From: Akkermansia sp. | GTDB lineage: Bacteria; Verrucomicrobiota; Verrucomicrobiia; Verrucomicrobiales; Akkermansiaceae | Assembly: GCA_030523775.1 (NCBI GenBank) | Contig: JAUNHW010000002.1 | Span: 86,981 to 150,980, forward strand | Direction: 5' to 3' | DNA length: 64,000 nt | Shown: positions 16,397-24,434 of the stretch, piece by piece | Layout: every line of letters starts with the position of its first letter | Position numbering within the stretch: the stretch's first letter is position 1 | The notes under the pieces: model-generated | Database searches by the model: none | What the model was told of the DNA's origin: nothing | The model's input: only the letters and a program-made list of their open reading frames with translations | Translations under genes and position numbers: made by a program

Positions 16397-17803
16397 TTAG
16401 CGGAGCGCTTGCTCCAGCGCGTACGCGACGGAGAGCAGCGCGGTTTCCTTGAAGTGCGGGGCGAGCAGCTGCACGCCCGTGGGCAGGCCCTCCGATGCCT
16501 GGCACGGCACGGAGATGCCGGGCAGCCCCGCCAGGTTGGCCGGGATGGTGTAGATGTCCGCCAGATACGTTTGCAGCGGCGTGAGGTTCGCATCAAAGAG
16601 CTTGGGCGCGGGCGTGGGCGTGGTGGGGCCCAGGATGAAATCCACCTTGCCGAACGCATCCGAAAAATCTTTCGCCACCAGGGCGCGCACCTTCTGGGCG
16701 CGGGCGTAGTAGGCATCGTAGAAGCCGCTGGAGAGCACGTACGTGCCCAGGATGACGCGGCGCTTCACCTCGTCGCCGAATCCCTCCGCCCGCGTGTGGC
16801 TGTAGAGCTCATCCAGCCCGCCGGGAATCTCCGTGCGGTGGCCGTAGCGCACGCCGTCGAAGCGCGAGAGGTTGGATGATGCCTCGGCGCAGGCGATGAT
16901 GTAGTAGGATGCCACCACGGCCTCGGCGTGCGGCAGGGAGATTTCCTCCACCTCCGCGCCCAGGTCCGTGAGGGTTTTCACGGCGCGTTCCACGGCGGCG
17001 GCAACGGCGGCATCGTTGCCCAGGCTCAGGTATTCCTTCGGCAGGCCGATGCGCGCGCCCTTGATGTCGCGCCCCAGTTGGGCGGTGAAATCTTCCGCGG
17101 GTTGCGAGGAGCTGGTGGAGTCCTTGGCATCGTGCCCGCAGATGGCGTTGAGCACCAGCGCGGCGTCCTCCACGTTCTGCGTGAGCGGGCCAATCTGGTC
17201 CAGCGACGATGCAAACGCCACCAAGCCGTAGCGCGACACGCGGCCGTAGGTGGGTTTCATGCCCACAATGCCGCAGTGGGAGGCGGGCTGGCGGATGGAG
17301 CCGCCGGTATCCGATCCCAGGGCTGCAATGGCGATACCGCCGGCCACGGCGGCAGCGGAGCCGCTGGAGGAGCCGCCGGGCACGTGTTCCGTGTCCACGG
17401 GGTTGCGCGTGGGGCCGAACGCGGAGTTCTCCCCGGCGGAGCCCATGGCGAATTCATCCATGTTCGTGCGGCCGAATAGAATCGCGCCCGCCGCGCGCAG
17501 TTTCTCAACGGCGGTGGCATCATACGGCGACACGAAATTCTCCAGCATGCGCGAGGCGCAGCGCGTGGGCGCGCCCTGAATGCAGATGTTGTCCTTCACC
17601 GCAACGGGGATGCCGCCCAGGGGCTTGGAAAGGTCCGCCTGCGCGGCCTGCTGCAGCGCGGCGTCCTTGTTCCAGGAAAGGTAGGCGTTGAGCGCGGGGT
17701 TCTCCTTCTCCATGGCGGCGGCGAGGCTCTCCACGAGCTCCGCGGGGGTGACGGCTCCTTCCGCCAGTTGGCGTTTCCAGTGGGATATGCTTCCAAACAA
17801 CAT
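16397..17803 (-). CDS. gatA: Asp-tRNA(Asn)/Glu-tRNA(Gln) amidotransferase subunit A
   Basis: 468 residues of the amidase-signature family. The Ser-cisSer-Lys triad is visible: Lys in GGIPVAVKDNI, the signature GGSSSGSAAAVAGG, and the nucleophile Ser in GSDTGGSIRQPA. GatA releases ammonia from glutamine for transamidation of Glu-tRNA(Gln) or Asp-tRNA(Asn). The ATG at 17803 is supported by a strong Shine-Dalgarno (GGGAGGAG). gatC lies directly upstream with a 22 nt gap. gatB is not in this window, so the complex is split across loci. Confidence 0.96.
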   Translation of the reverse strand: MLFGSISHWKRQLAEGAVTPAELVESLAAAMEKENPALNAYLSWNKDAALQQAAQADLSKPLGGIPVAVKDNICIQGAPTRCASRMLENFVSPYDATAVEKLRAAGAILFGRTNMDEFAMGSAGENSAFGPTRNPVDTEHVPGGSSSGSAAAVAGGIAIAALGSDTGGSIRQPASHCGIVGMKPTYGRVSRYGLVAFASSLDQIGPLTQNVEDAALVLNAICGHDAKDSTSSSQPAEDFTAQLGRDIKGARIGLPKEYLSLGNDAAVAAAVERAVKTLTDLGAEVEEISLPHAEAVVASYYIIACAEASSNLSRFDGVRYGHRTEIPGGLDELYSHTRAEGFGDEVKRRVILGTYVLSSGFYDAYYARAQKVRALVAKDFSDAFGKVDFILGPTTPTPAPKLFDANLTPLQTYLADIYTIPANLAGLPGISVPCQASEGLPTGVQLLAPHFKETALLSVAYALEQALR

Positions 17804-17825
17804 GGCTTTGTCTCCTCCCTTCTGT

Positions 17826-18125
17826 TCAGTGCGCGGATTCCACCACCTTGGGCACGCGGAACTGGCCGTCCTGCGCCTGCGGCGCGTTCTGCACGGCGGC
17901 CTCGTTGCTGAGGCTCTCCCCCGGCACATCGCGCCGCAGGGCATCATACACCGGGAGCGGGTGGTACATGGGCTCCACGCCCTCCACATCCCACTTGTTC
18001 AACTGCTGCACATAGCCGAGCACCTGGTTGAGGTCACGCGTGAAACGCGCTTCCTCCTCCTGCGTGAGCTCTATCTTGGCGAGCCCCGCTATGTACGCCA
18101 CATCTATCAAATTCTCCGTGTCCAT
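17826..18125 (-). CDS. gatC: Asp-tRNA(Asn)/Glu-tRNA(Gln) amidotransferase subunit C
   Basis: 99 residues, the usual GatC size. It begins MDTENLIDVAYIAGLAKIEL, matching the conserved N-terminal helix of GatC (VxxxAxLARL-like), and contains the conserved region around YHPLPVYDALRRDVP. It stabilises GatA and anchors it to GatB. It lies between the small membrane protein gene and gatA in one operon. Confidence 0.9.
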   Translation of the reverse strand: MDTENLIDVAYIAGLAKIELTQEEEARFTRDLNQVLGYVQQLNKWDVEGVEPMYHPLPVYDALRRDVPGESLSNEAAVQNAPQAQDGQFRVPKVVESAH

Positions 18126-18144
18126 GGTTGTGCTTCATGCCGCA

Positions 18145-18447
18145 TCAACCCTGTGCAAGCACATAGACGATGAGGCGGTAGATACCATAGATGGACGCCA
18201 CCAAAAAGGCAAGCAAAAACAGGCTTTCCGCCGGGTTGCTGCGCGCGGCGCCACCGGTCACCACGTGCTTGCGGCGGCGGCGCTCCTCCACCACATCCTC
18301 CGGTGGCGGCAGCGTGTTGGGAGAATCCAGGCGGTAGTCCGCGCTGCGGTAGGCGGTGTCGCGCCAGACCTCGCGGCTTTCCTGGCGCAAGCGCTCGTGG
18401 TATCCCCGGCTCGCCTTGAGCCTCTCTATGGCAGATCCTTTTCTCAT
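18145..18447 (-). CDS. Small single-pass membrane protein, unknown
   Basis: 100 residues starting MRKGSAIERLKASRG. The first ~70 residues are very basic and hydrophilic (EERRRRKHVV) and the C-terminus is one transmembrane helix (SLFLLAFLVASIYGIYRLIV). Its ATG overlaps the stop of the upstream gene by 4 nt (ATGA), so expression is probably coupled. The context is upstream of gatC. No function can be assigned. Confidence 0.6.
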   Translation of the reverse strand: MRKGSAIERLKASRGYHERLRQESREVWRDTAYRSADYRLDSPNTLPPPEDVVEERRRRKHVVTGGAARSNPAESLFLLAFLVASIYGIYRLIVYVLAQG

Positions 18448-19064
18448 GGCGCAGTAATGAAGAGGTATATCAACCAGGTGACCAGCAGCAGCAGGAACAG
18501 CGGCAGGTGGAACGCCAGGCCGCGCAGCAGCTCGGTGCGCACGCCGACCCAGTTGAACCCGGGTTTTTCCTCCACCCCCGGCTTGTGCCGGAACACATCC
18601 GTGTGGAGATACTTGTGGCCGCCCACATACACCTCGTTGAAATCGTTTTCCGCGTTCTCCAGCTTGGGCAGGGCCTCCTGCAGGCGCTCGCGCAGCCCCT
18701 CGTTGCTCCAGTTGGCGGGTTGCATGGCGGAGAGTATCTGCAGGTGCTTCTTCAGGCATTCGCACGCCATTTCCACCTCCTGCTGCTCACGCTCCATGGA
18801 TTCCAGCTCCTTCTCGAACCGGCGCACCGCATTGTGGATTTTCAGGCCGATTTCGTTCAGCCCCTCCGTGAACAGCGCCTTCTGCTCGTTGTTCTGCATG
18901 AGCTGGCGCCGCTGCTGCTCCAGCTGCGCCTTGCGCGATTCAAAGTATTCCATCTGCTGGCGCGCCTTCTCCATTTCCTCCAGCGCGCGCTCGGGTGAGT
19001 GCATGTCCCCATCCGCTGTCTTCGGATTCAGCTCCATCTGGCGGTATGGCGGCTCTTGTCTCAT
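18444..19064 (-). CDS. Coiled-coil protein with C-terminal membrane anchor, unknown
   Basis: 206 residues. Residues about 20-115 are charged, Glu/Gln-rich and alpha-helical, with heptad character (for example EKARQQMEYFESRKAQLEQQ). A linker follows, and a hydrophobic C-terminal helix (LPLFLLLLVTWLIYLFI) anchors the protein. It is the first gene of the operon running through the small membrane protein, gatC, gatA and thiD. Together with the overlapping next gene it looks like a membrane-associated pair of unknown role. Confidence 0.65.
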   Translation of the reverse strand: MRQEPPYRQMELNPKTADGDMHSPERALEEMEKARQQMEYFESRKAQLEQQRRQLMQNNEQKALFTEGLNEIGLKIHNAVRRFEKELESMEREQQEVEMACECLKKHLQILSAMQPANWSNEGLRERLQEALPKLENAENDFNEVYVGGHKYLHTDVFRHKPGVEEKPGFNWVGVRTELLRGLAFHLPLFLLLLVTWLIYLFITAP

Positions 19065-19088
19065 GCCTGTAAGGGTCTTCCTATTCGT

Positions 19089-19130
19089 ATATGTTTAGGA
19101 AAAGTTAAACATATGCGCCGGGAATGTCAA
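19089..19130 (-). promoter_or_regulatory. Promoter with palindrome for the coiled-coil/gatCA/thiD operon
   Basis: On the minus strand TTGACA (19130-19125), 17 nt, TAACTT (19107-19102). A perfect 9-bp inverted repeat, ATATGTTTA (19089-19097) and TAAACATAT (19106-19114), brackets the -10. The leader of about 30 nt contains AGGAAG, but that is too far from the ATG for a normal Shine-Dalgarno. Confidence 0.55.
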
Positions 19131-19188
19131 CAAATTTATCTGAAAAGACGCTGATTTGTTCCAAAAACGCATCAAAACAAGCGATTTT

Positions 19189-19204
19189 GGCGGGAATTCC
19201 CGCC
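19189..19204. other. Perfect 16-bp palindrome between divergent promoters
   Basis: GGCGGGAATTCCCGCC lies between the minus-strand operon promoter (19102-19130) and the ndk promoter. It could be a protein-binding site; the function is unknown. Confidence 0.35.
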
Positions 19205-19294
19205 TGTGCGCCGAATTGAAAGCATGCGGCGGCAACGCCAACCCACCGGTGCCGGGAATTTGAACGGCGCTCCCCCCATGCATGGTAAATCCCC

Positions 19295-19323
19295 TTGACT
19301 TGCCGCCATCCCTGTGGTATCAA
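19295..19323 (+). promoter_or_regulatory. Promoter of ndk
   Basis: TTGACT (19295-19300), 17 nt, TATCAA (19318-19323), then only 6 nt to the ATG, so the expected start point falls at the ATG itself. Confidence 0.7.
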
Positions 19324-19329
19324 GGGCGC

Positions 19330-19779
19330 ATGAACACCGCTGAAAACACGCTCATCCTCTTCAAGCCGGATTGCGTCCGCAAGAACCTCTCCGGCATCAT
19401 CCTGCAGCGCCTCCTAGCAGAGGGCTTCCGCCTGCGCGGCATGAAAATGATACAGCTGGACGACGCCATCCTGCGCGAGCACTACGCGCACATCATCGAC
19501 CTGGTGATTGAAGGCGAGCCGCTGTTCCCGAAGCTCTCCGCCTTCATGCAGACCAGCCCGGTGGTGGCACTGGTGCTCTCCGGTCCCGGCGTGATCACCC
19601 GCGTGCGCACCATCCTGGGGCCCACCAACTCCCAGAAGGCGGACAAGGGCACCATCCGCGGAGACTACGGCACCAACAGCATGTACAACATCTGCCACGC
19701 CTCCGATTCCCCCGAAAGCGCGGAAGCGGAAATCAAGCGCTTCTTCAAGCCGGAGGAAATCTTCGACAACGTGGACTGA
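19330..19779 (+). CDS. ndk: Nucleoside diphosphate kinase
   Basis: 149 residues. It transfers the gamma-phosphate between nucleoside triphosphates and diphosphates via a phosphohistidine. It starts MNTAENTLILFKPDCVRKN (the TLxxxKPD motif), and the active-site His is in MYNICHASDSPESAEAEI, matching the family N-x-x-H-x-SDSxxSAxxEI signature. There is no Shine-Dalgarno. The promoter sits so close that a leaderless mRNA is predicted. It is a single gene, convergent with the GH2 gene across a hairpin. Confidence 0.96.
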   Translation: MNTAENTLILFKPDCVRKNLSGIILQRLLAEGFRLRGMKMIQLDDAILREHYAHIIDLVIEGEPLFPKLSAFMQTSPVVALVLSGPGVITRVRTILGPTNSQKADKGTIRGDYGTNSMYNICHASDSPESAEAEIKRFFKPEEIFDNVD

Positions 19780-19802
19780 TTCCCCACCCCCGCAACATTT
19801 CC

Positions 19803-19836
19803 AGGGCGCATCCGGCCATATGCCGGATGCGCCCTT
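19803..19836. terminator. Shared hairpin between convergent ndk and the GH2 gene
   Basis: Perfect 14-bp arms AGGGCGCATCCGGC and GCCGGATGCGCCCT with a CATAT loop. T-tracts on both sides are weak, so this may be a bidirectional terminator or an RNA-stabilising hairpin. Confidence 0.65.
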
Positions 19837-19860
19837 CAAATTCCGCGCTTTGTCAATTGC

Positions 19861-22800
19861 CTATTCTTCCAGGATGGCATCCAGTTCGGAGACCACGGCT
19901 GAATCCCCGCCATCGTGCGCAGAGAGGGCCACGAAACGCATGTAGCGCGCGGTGGTGGGGGTGAAGAACATGGCCTGCTGGTCCTCCGCGTTGTCGGAGA
20001 ACGAGCCGCGGGCCACGGGGTCGCCCCAGTTCTTGCCATCGTTGCTCACGTAGACCTCATAGTCCTTCACGCGGCCGCGGGGGCGTGCGCCGCCGCGGTA
20101 GCGCATGCCCTTGAGCTTGCGCTGGGCGCCCAGGTCCAGGCGCAGCTCGTGCGGGAAGCTGGCCACGGTGACGCCCACCATGGTGTGCCACACGGTGTCC
20201 GGGTTGCCGTCCAGCACGTTGCGTGCGGCACCGCCCTCCTCGCGCTCGGAGCTGGCGTAGACCACGGCGTAGAAGGCGTGCGGCGGGTAGTCTCCCTCCA
20301 CGCGGGTGATGATGGGCACCAGCTCTGCCACGGAGGCGTAGGATTCACCCTTGACCATGGGTTCCAGGCAGACCATCTTGACGTAGCGCGCGGACTTGAG
20401 GTCCGGCAGGAGCACGCGCTGCTCGTTGTCGCTGTCCTCCATGGTCATCTCGCAATCGGGGGCGTCTCCCCACTTGTCCGGGGAATCGGAGAGGTAGAAG
20501 GCGAGCCTGCGCACACGCGAGGAGGCGCGGCCCTGGCGCGGCGTGACGGAGAATCCGCGCAGCTCGGAGGTGACGCCGAGGTCCACCACCACGTTGTGGG
20601 GGTACTCGGCGGCGGGCTCATGCCAGTAGGAGTGCCAGATGGTGTCGCGGCGGCCGTCGATGAGGTTCCAGGCGGATTCCGCGGGGCCGCTGCTGCTGGA
20701 GCAGGACTGGATGCGCATGAGGTTGGCGGGCTTCCAGGCATCCATGTGCTGGAAGGTGCGCGCGGCGTCCATGCAGCCCTCCGTGCTGGCCATGGCGATG
20801 ACGATGCCTTCCTCTCGCTGCAGGAACGGGCCGTCATACACGTGCTCGGAGCCGTCCGGCAGGGTGAGGGTGATCTTGGCATCCCGCGTGCCGCAGGCGG
20901 CGTGCACATAGCCCATGCTGTCGCGCGTGAGGGTGACGGCGCCGGTGAGCGGCATCACCTCGCGTCCCACGGCGCAGAGGTCCTGGTCCGGAATGACGGG
21001 GCGCAGGGAGAAGACGAAGGTGGTGGGCTTGGTGAGCGGGATGTCACGGTCGATGGGGCGGGGGCCGCAGGCGGCGCCGCCCAGGCCGAGTGTGACCTTG
21101 TCGATGCTCAGGATGGTGGCGTCCGCCTGCTGCACCTCCTCCGGGTGAGCGGCGGCGAAAAGGGCCTGTGCGGTGCAGGGCAGGGCGGAGAAGTTGAGGG
21201 TTTCCTCTGTGGAGGCGGCCACCATGATGCCGGTGCCGGAATCATCCGTGACGGCCACCCACTTGGTGTCCATGCGGTTGCCCATCTCCATGGGGAAGGG
21301 GTACTTCTCCACCATGTCTGCCACGGAGCGCTCCCAGATGCCGATGGCGGAGCCGCTCTTGCGGTCCGGGTAGTTCTCGCCCGGGCCGCGGCCGTACCAC
21401 TTCACGTTGGCGTACTGCTTGGGCAGGGTGAGCTGGTAGCCGAGCTTGGGCAGCACCACGTTCTGCACGCTGGGCACAATGCCGGCCTGCACGCAGATGT
21501 AGCCGTTGGGCATGATGGTGTAGACCATCTGGGTGGTGAAGCGGAACTCGCGCTCCATGACGGGGCCCTGGTCCTTGACGGTGAATTTGCCGTTGTCGTA
21601 GTCGCGGCTGTCCAGGCTTTCCTTTCGGATGCCCTGGCTGATGATGTCGCAGGAGACGCGGACGATGCCGCCGGGCATGCGCTCCACGACGAGCGGGGTG
21701 CTGGTGTGGCTGAGGTTGCGGAAGCCGTTGTTGAGCCACTGGTTCATGGCCCACTTGTCATTGGCCAGCGGCGCGCGGAAGGCGTTGAGCAGCAGCGTGG
21801 GCTTGCTGCCCAGCAGCTGGTGCCCGTTCACGATGTAGTCCCGCAGGCCGCCCGTGGCCTTGTCTATGGTCACGGAGAAGTTGGAGCCGATAACGATGAG
21901 GCGGTTGTTCTCGTTGCGCACGTTGATCTTGGCCTCCTTGTCCAGGCCGAGCAGGTGGGCCTTGGTGGAGAACTTGGTGAACTCCTCCGGCAGGGCCAGC
22001 TGCTCCGTGGCCACCACGTAGCCCTTGGGGGCCCAGGCGGTGTCGTGCTTGAGCTTGAAGCTCACGCTGATGAAGTAGCGGGCGTCTGCGCTGAACTTGC
22101 CCATGCCGAGCTTCTGGACCGGGATTGCCAGCTTGCCGGTTTGCAGCGGGGCGATATCCGCGGTGAAGCTGCCGCGCGCCACCTCTTCCCTGCCCTCCTT
22201 GAGCAGCATCCACTCCGCGTCGTACTCGTTGGTGTTGGTGAAGCAGTTGCGGTTGGTGATGTCCACGGTCACCTCCCTGGCGCCCTCCGGGATGTCCGCC
22301 AGGTGCATCTCCACGTTCTGCTGGGCCTTGCGGATTTCATCGTAGAGCGGGGTGGGCGTGCGGTCGCTGTAGATGACGCCCTTGATGCAGAAGATGCCGT
22401 CGTTGGGGTACTCCCCGTGGTCGCCGCCGTAGCTCTGGCGCACCACGGTGCGGCCGTCCGGCAGGGTGACCTCCTGGTCATAGCTCTGGTGGATCCACTC
22501 CCAGATGCTGCCGCCGATGATGGAGTCGCTGGTGTTGATGTTGTCCCAGTAGTCCTTGAGGTTGCCCATGGAGTTGCAGAGGATGTGGGCGTACTCGGAG
22601 ATGTACCAGGGCTTGGCGAGGGAGCGGGATGCCACTTCCTTGGTCCAGTTCACGCTGGGGTACTGGTTGGAGTGGAGGTCCGCCAGGTCGTTGTTGCGCT
22701 CGTACTGGGTGGGGCGGGAGGTGTCGCGGCTCTTGATCCAGTCGCGCACGGCGGCAAAGTTGTCGCCGGGGCCGGCCTCGTTGCCGTAGGACCACATGAC

Positions 22801-24279
22801 CACGCAGGCGTGGTTCTTGCTCTGCTCCACCATGTTCTGGTTGCGCCAGACGTGCTGTGCGCGCCACTCCGCGGGGTGGGAGAGGGACTCGTCCCCGTAG
22901 TAGTAGCCGTGGGATTCGATGTTGGCCTCGTCGCACACGTAGATGCCGAGCTCATCGCACATCTCGTAGAAGAAGTCGGGCTGCGGGTAGTGGGAGTTGC
23001 GGATGTGGTTGATGTTGCCGCGCTTCATGAGGAGGAGCTCCGTGCGGCACTCCTCTCGCGTGACGGTGTGGCCGTTGGCGTGCTGGCTCTCATGGCGGTT
23101 CACGCCCTTGAGCTTCACGGGCATGCCGTTCACCAGGAAGCGGCCGTCACGCAGCTCCACCTTGCGGAATCCCACCTTGCGGGAGATGGTTTCCGTGACC
23201 TTGCCGTGCTCATCCTTGAGCGTGAGCAGCAGGGTGTACAGGTTCGGCTTCTCCGCGCTCCAGAGCGCCGGCTTGGCCACCTCTGTGCCGAAAATGGCGT
23301 TCGCCTCCGAATTCGGCTCGGGCTTCAGGGTGTCTGTTTTCAGGGTGGCCACGGTCTTGCCGGCGGCGTTGAGCAGGGTGCCCTCCACGGTGCAGGCGGC
23401 ATCCGCGCCGCTGCGGTTGGCCACGCCCATCTCTATGCGCAGCGTGGCCTTGGTGAAGTCGGTGTTGCCGTCCTTCTCCGCAAAGTCCGTGTGGATGAAG
23501 AAGTCGCGGATGAAGACCGGGGGCGTGGAGTACAGGTAGACATCACGGAAGATGCCGGAGAGGCGCCACATGTCCTGGCACTCCAGGTAGGTGCCGTCGC
23601 TGTAGCGGTACACCTCCGCCGCCAGCACGTTGGTGCCGGGGTGCACATACTTGGTGATGTCGAACACGGCGGCGGTGCGGCTGTCCTTGGAGAAGCCCAC
23701 CTTCTGCCCGTTCACGAAGAGGTAGAAGAAGGAATCCACGCCATCGAAGCGGATGAACACCTGCCGCCCGGCCCAGTCTGCGGGAATCTCGAAATCGCGC
23801 CGGTAGGAGCCCACGGCGTTCGGCTCCGTCTTGGGGGTGGTGTAGGCCTGCTCGTCGCTGTTGCGCGGCGGGGTCATCACGCGCGGCCAGTCGCGTATGC
23901 AGGTGTAGCGCTGGTTGCTGTAGATGGGGGTGCCGTAGCCGCGCATCTGCCAGTTGCTGGGCACATCGATGTCCTTCCAGTCGCTCACGTTGAACTCCGG
24001 CTTGTAGAAATCCACGGGGCGCTCCTGGGGGCTCGGGGCCCAGTGGAATTTCCAGTTGCCGTTGAGCGGCAGCACCAGGGATGAATCCGCGCGGCCGCCC
24101 TTCACGGCCTCCTCACGGTTCGCGAACGGCACAAAGAACGCGCGGGCGGACTCCCGCCCCTGCGCCAGGTTCTGCGGGTTCTCCCAATCCGGATTCGGCT
24201 CGTAAGGTGCACTCTCCTGTCCTGTTGCCAAGGTTCCCATCATCACTATTGCAGCCGCTACATGCTTCAGCAGGTCCAT
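19861..24279 (-). CDS. Secreted GH2 beta-galactosidase (LacZ-like) with C-terminal F5/8C modules
   Basis: 1472 residues from MDLLKHVAAAIVMMGTLATG, a signal peptide; this ATG is 10 nt after the -10, while an upstream in-frame ATG overlaps the -10 itself. The N-terminal sugar-binding domain contains the VPSNWQMRGYGTPIYSN region. Catalytic residues are Glu501 (acid/base) in SYGNEAGPG and Glu562 (nucleophile) in ISEYAHILCNS. The metal-ligand segment DEANIESHG is at 450-458. The C-terminus carries two discoidin/F5-8C (CBM32-like) modules (WNLIDGRRDTIWHSYW and NVLDGNPDTVWHTM). It probably removes terminal galactose from host glycans in the periplasm or at the surface. Confidence 0.93.
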   Translation of the reverse strand: MDLLKHVAAAIVMMGTLATGQESAPYEPNPDWENPQNLAQGRESARAFFVPFANREEAVKGGRADSSLVLPLNGNWKFHWAPSPQERPVDFYKPEFNVSDWKDIDVPSNWQMRGYGTPIYSNQRYTCIRDWPRVMTPPRNSDEQAYTTPKTEPNAVGSYRRDFEIPADWAGRQVFIRFDGVDSFFYLFVNGQKVGFSKDSRTAAVFDITKYVHPGTNVLAAEVYRYSDGTYLECQDMWRLSGIFRDVYLYSTPPVFIRDFFIHTDFAEKDGNTDFTKATLRIEMGVANRSGADAACTVEGTLLNAAGKTVATLKTDTLKPEPNSEANAIFGTEVAKPALWSAEKPNLYTLLLTLKDEHGKVTETISRKVGFRKVELRDGRFLVNGMPVKLKGVNRHESQHANGHTVTREECRTELLLMKRGNINHIRNSHYPQPDFFYEMCDELGIYVCDEANIESHGYYYGDESLSHPAEWRAQHVWRNQNMVEQSKNHACVVMWSYGNEAGPGDNFAAVRDWIKSRDTSRPTQYERNNDLADLHSNQYPSVNWTKEVASRSLAKPWYISEYAHILCNSMGNLKDYWDNINTSDSIIGGSIWEWIHQSYDQEVTLPDGRTVVRQSYGGDHGEYPNDGIFCIKGVIYSDRTPTPLYDEIRKAQQNVEMHLADIPEGAREVTVDITNRNCFTNTNEYDAEWMLLKEGREEVARGSFTADIAPLQTGKLAIPVQKLGMGKFSADARYFISVSFKLKHDTAWAPKGYVVATEQLALPEEFTKFSTKAHLLGLDKEAKINVRNENNRLIVIGSNFSVTIDKATGGLRDYIVNGHQLLGSKPTLLLNAFRAPLANDKWAMNQWLNNGFRNLSHTSTPLVVERMPGGIVRVSCDIISQGIRKESLDSRDYDNGKFTVKDQGPVMEREFRFTTQMVYTIMPNGYICVQAGIVPSVQNVVLPKLGYQLTLPKQYANVKWYGRGPGENYPDRKSGSAIGIWERSVADMVEKYPFPMEMGNRMDTKWVAVTDDSGTGIMVAASTEETLNFSALPCTAQALFAAAHPEEVQQADATILSIDKVTLGLGGAACGPRPIDRDIPLTKPTTFVFSLRPVIPDQDLCAVGREVMPLTGAVTLTRDSMGYVHAACGTRDAKITLTLPDGSEHVYDGPFLQREEGIVIAMASTEGCMDAARTFQHMDAWKPANLMRIQSCSSSSGPAESAWNLIDGRRDTIWHSYWHEPAAEYPHNVVVDLGVTSELRGFSVTPRQGRASSRVRRLAFYLSDSPDKWGDAPDCEMTMEDSDNEQRVLLPDLKSARYVKMVCLEPMVKGESYASVAELVPIITRVEGDYPPHAFYAVVYASSEREEGGAARNVLDGNPDTVWHTMVGVTVASFPHELRLDLGAQRKLKGMRYRGGARPRGRVKDYEVYVSNDGKNWGDPVARGSFSDNAEDQQAMFFTPTTARYMRFVALSAHDGGDSAVVSELDAILEE

Positions 24280-24289
24280 ACTGTTCACC

Positions 24290-24317
24290 ATTCTACCAAA
24301 ACACCCTCTCATGGCAA
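24290..24317 (-). promoter_or_regulatory. Promoter of the GH2 gene
   Basis: TTGCCA (24317-24312), 16 nt, TAGAAT (24295-24290), 10 nt to the ATG. Confidence 0.6.
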
Positions 24318-24371
24318 GGAAAAAGGGTTTTTGCACAGGCGGATTATACGGGCCAACCTGCACATTTGGAC

Positions 24372-24400
24372 TTGTCAAAAGTGGGCAAGGGTGCTATACA
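24372..24400 (+). promoter_or_regulatory. Promoter of purB
   Basis: TTGTCA (24372-24377), 17 nt, TATACA (24395-24400). The predicted leader is about 28 nt. Confidence 0.7.
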
Positions 24401-24434
24401 GGCCGCGCGCGTGGACGCGAACCCCCACAGAACC

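Noticed and set aside
19915..24084. A plus-strand open frame of about 1390 codons opposite the GH2 gene
   Set aside because: It has low-complexity Val/Gly/His composition and no start signals; the opposite strand encodes intact GH2 catalytic motifs.
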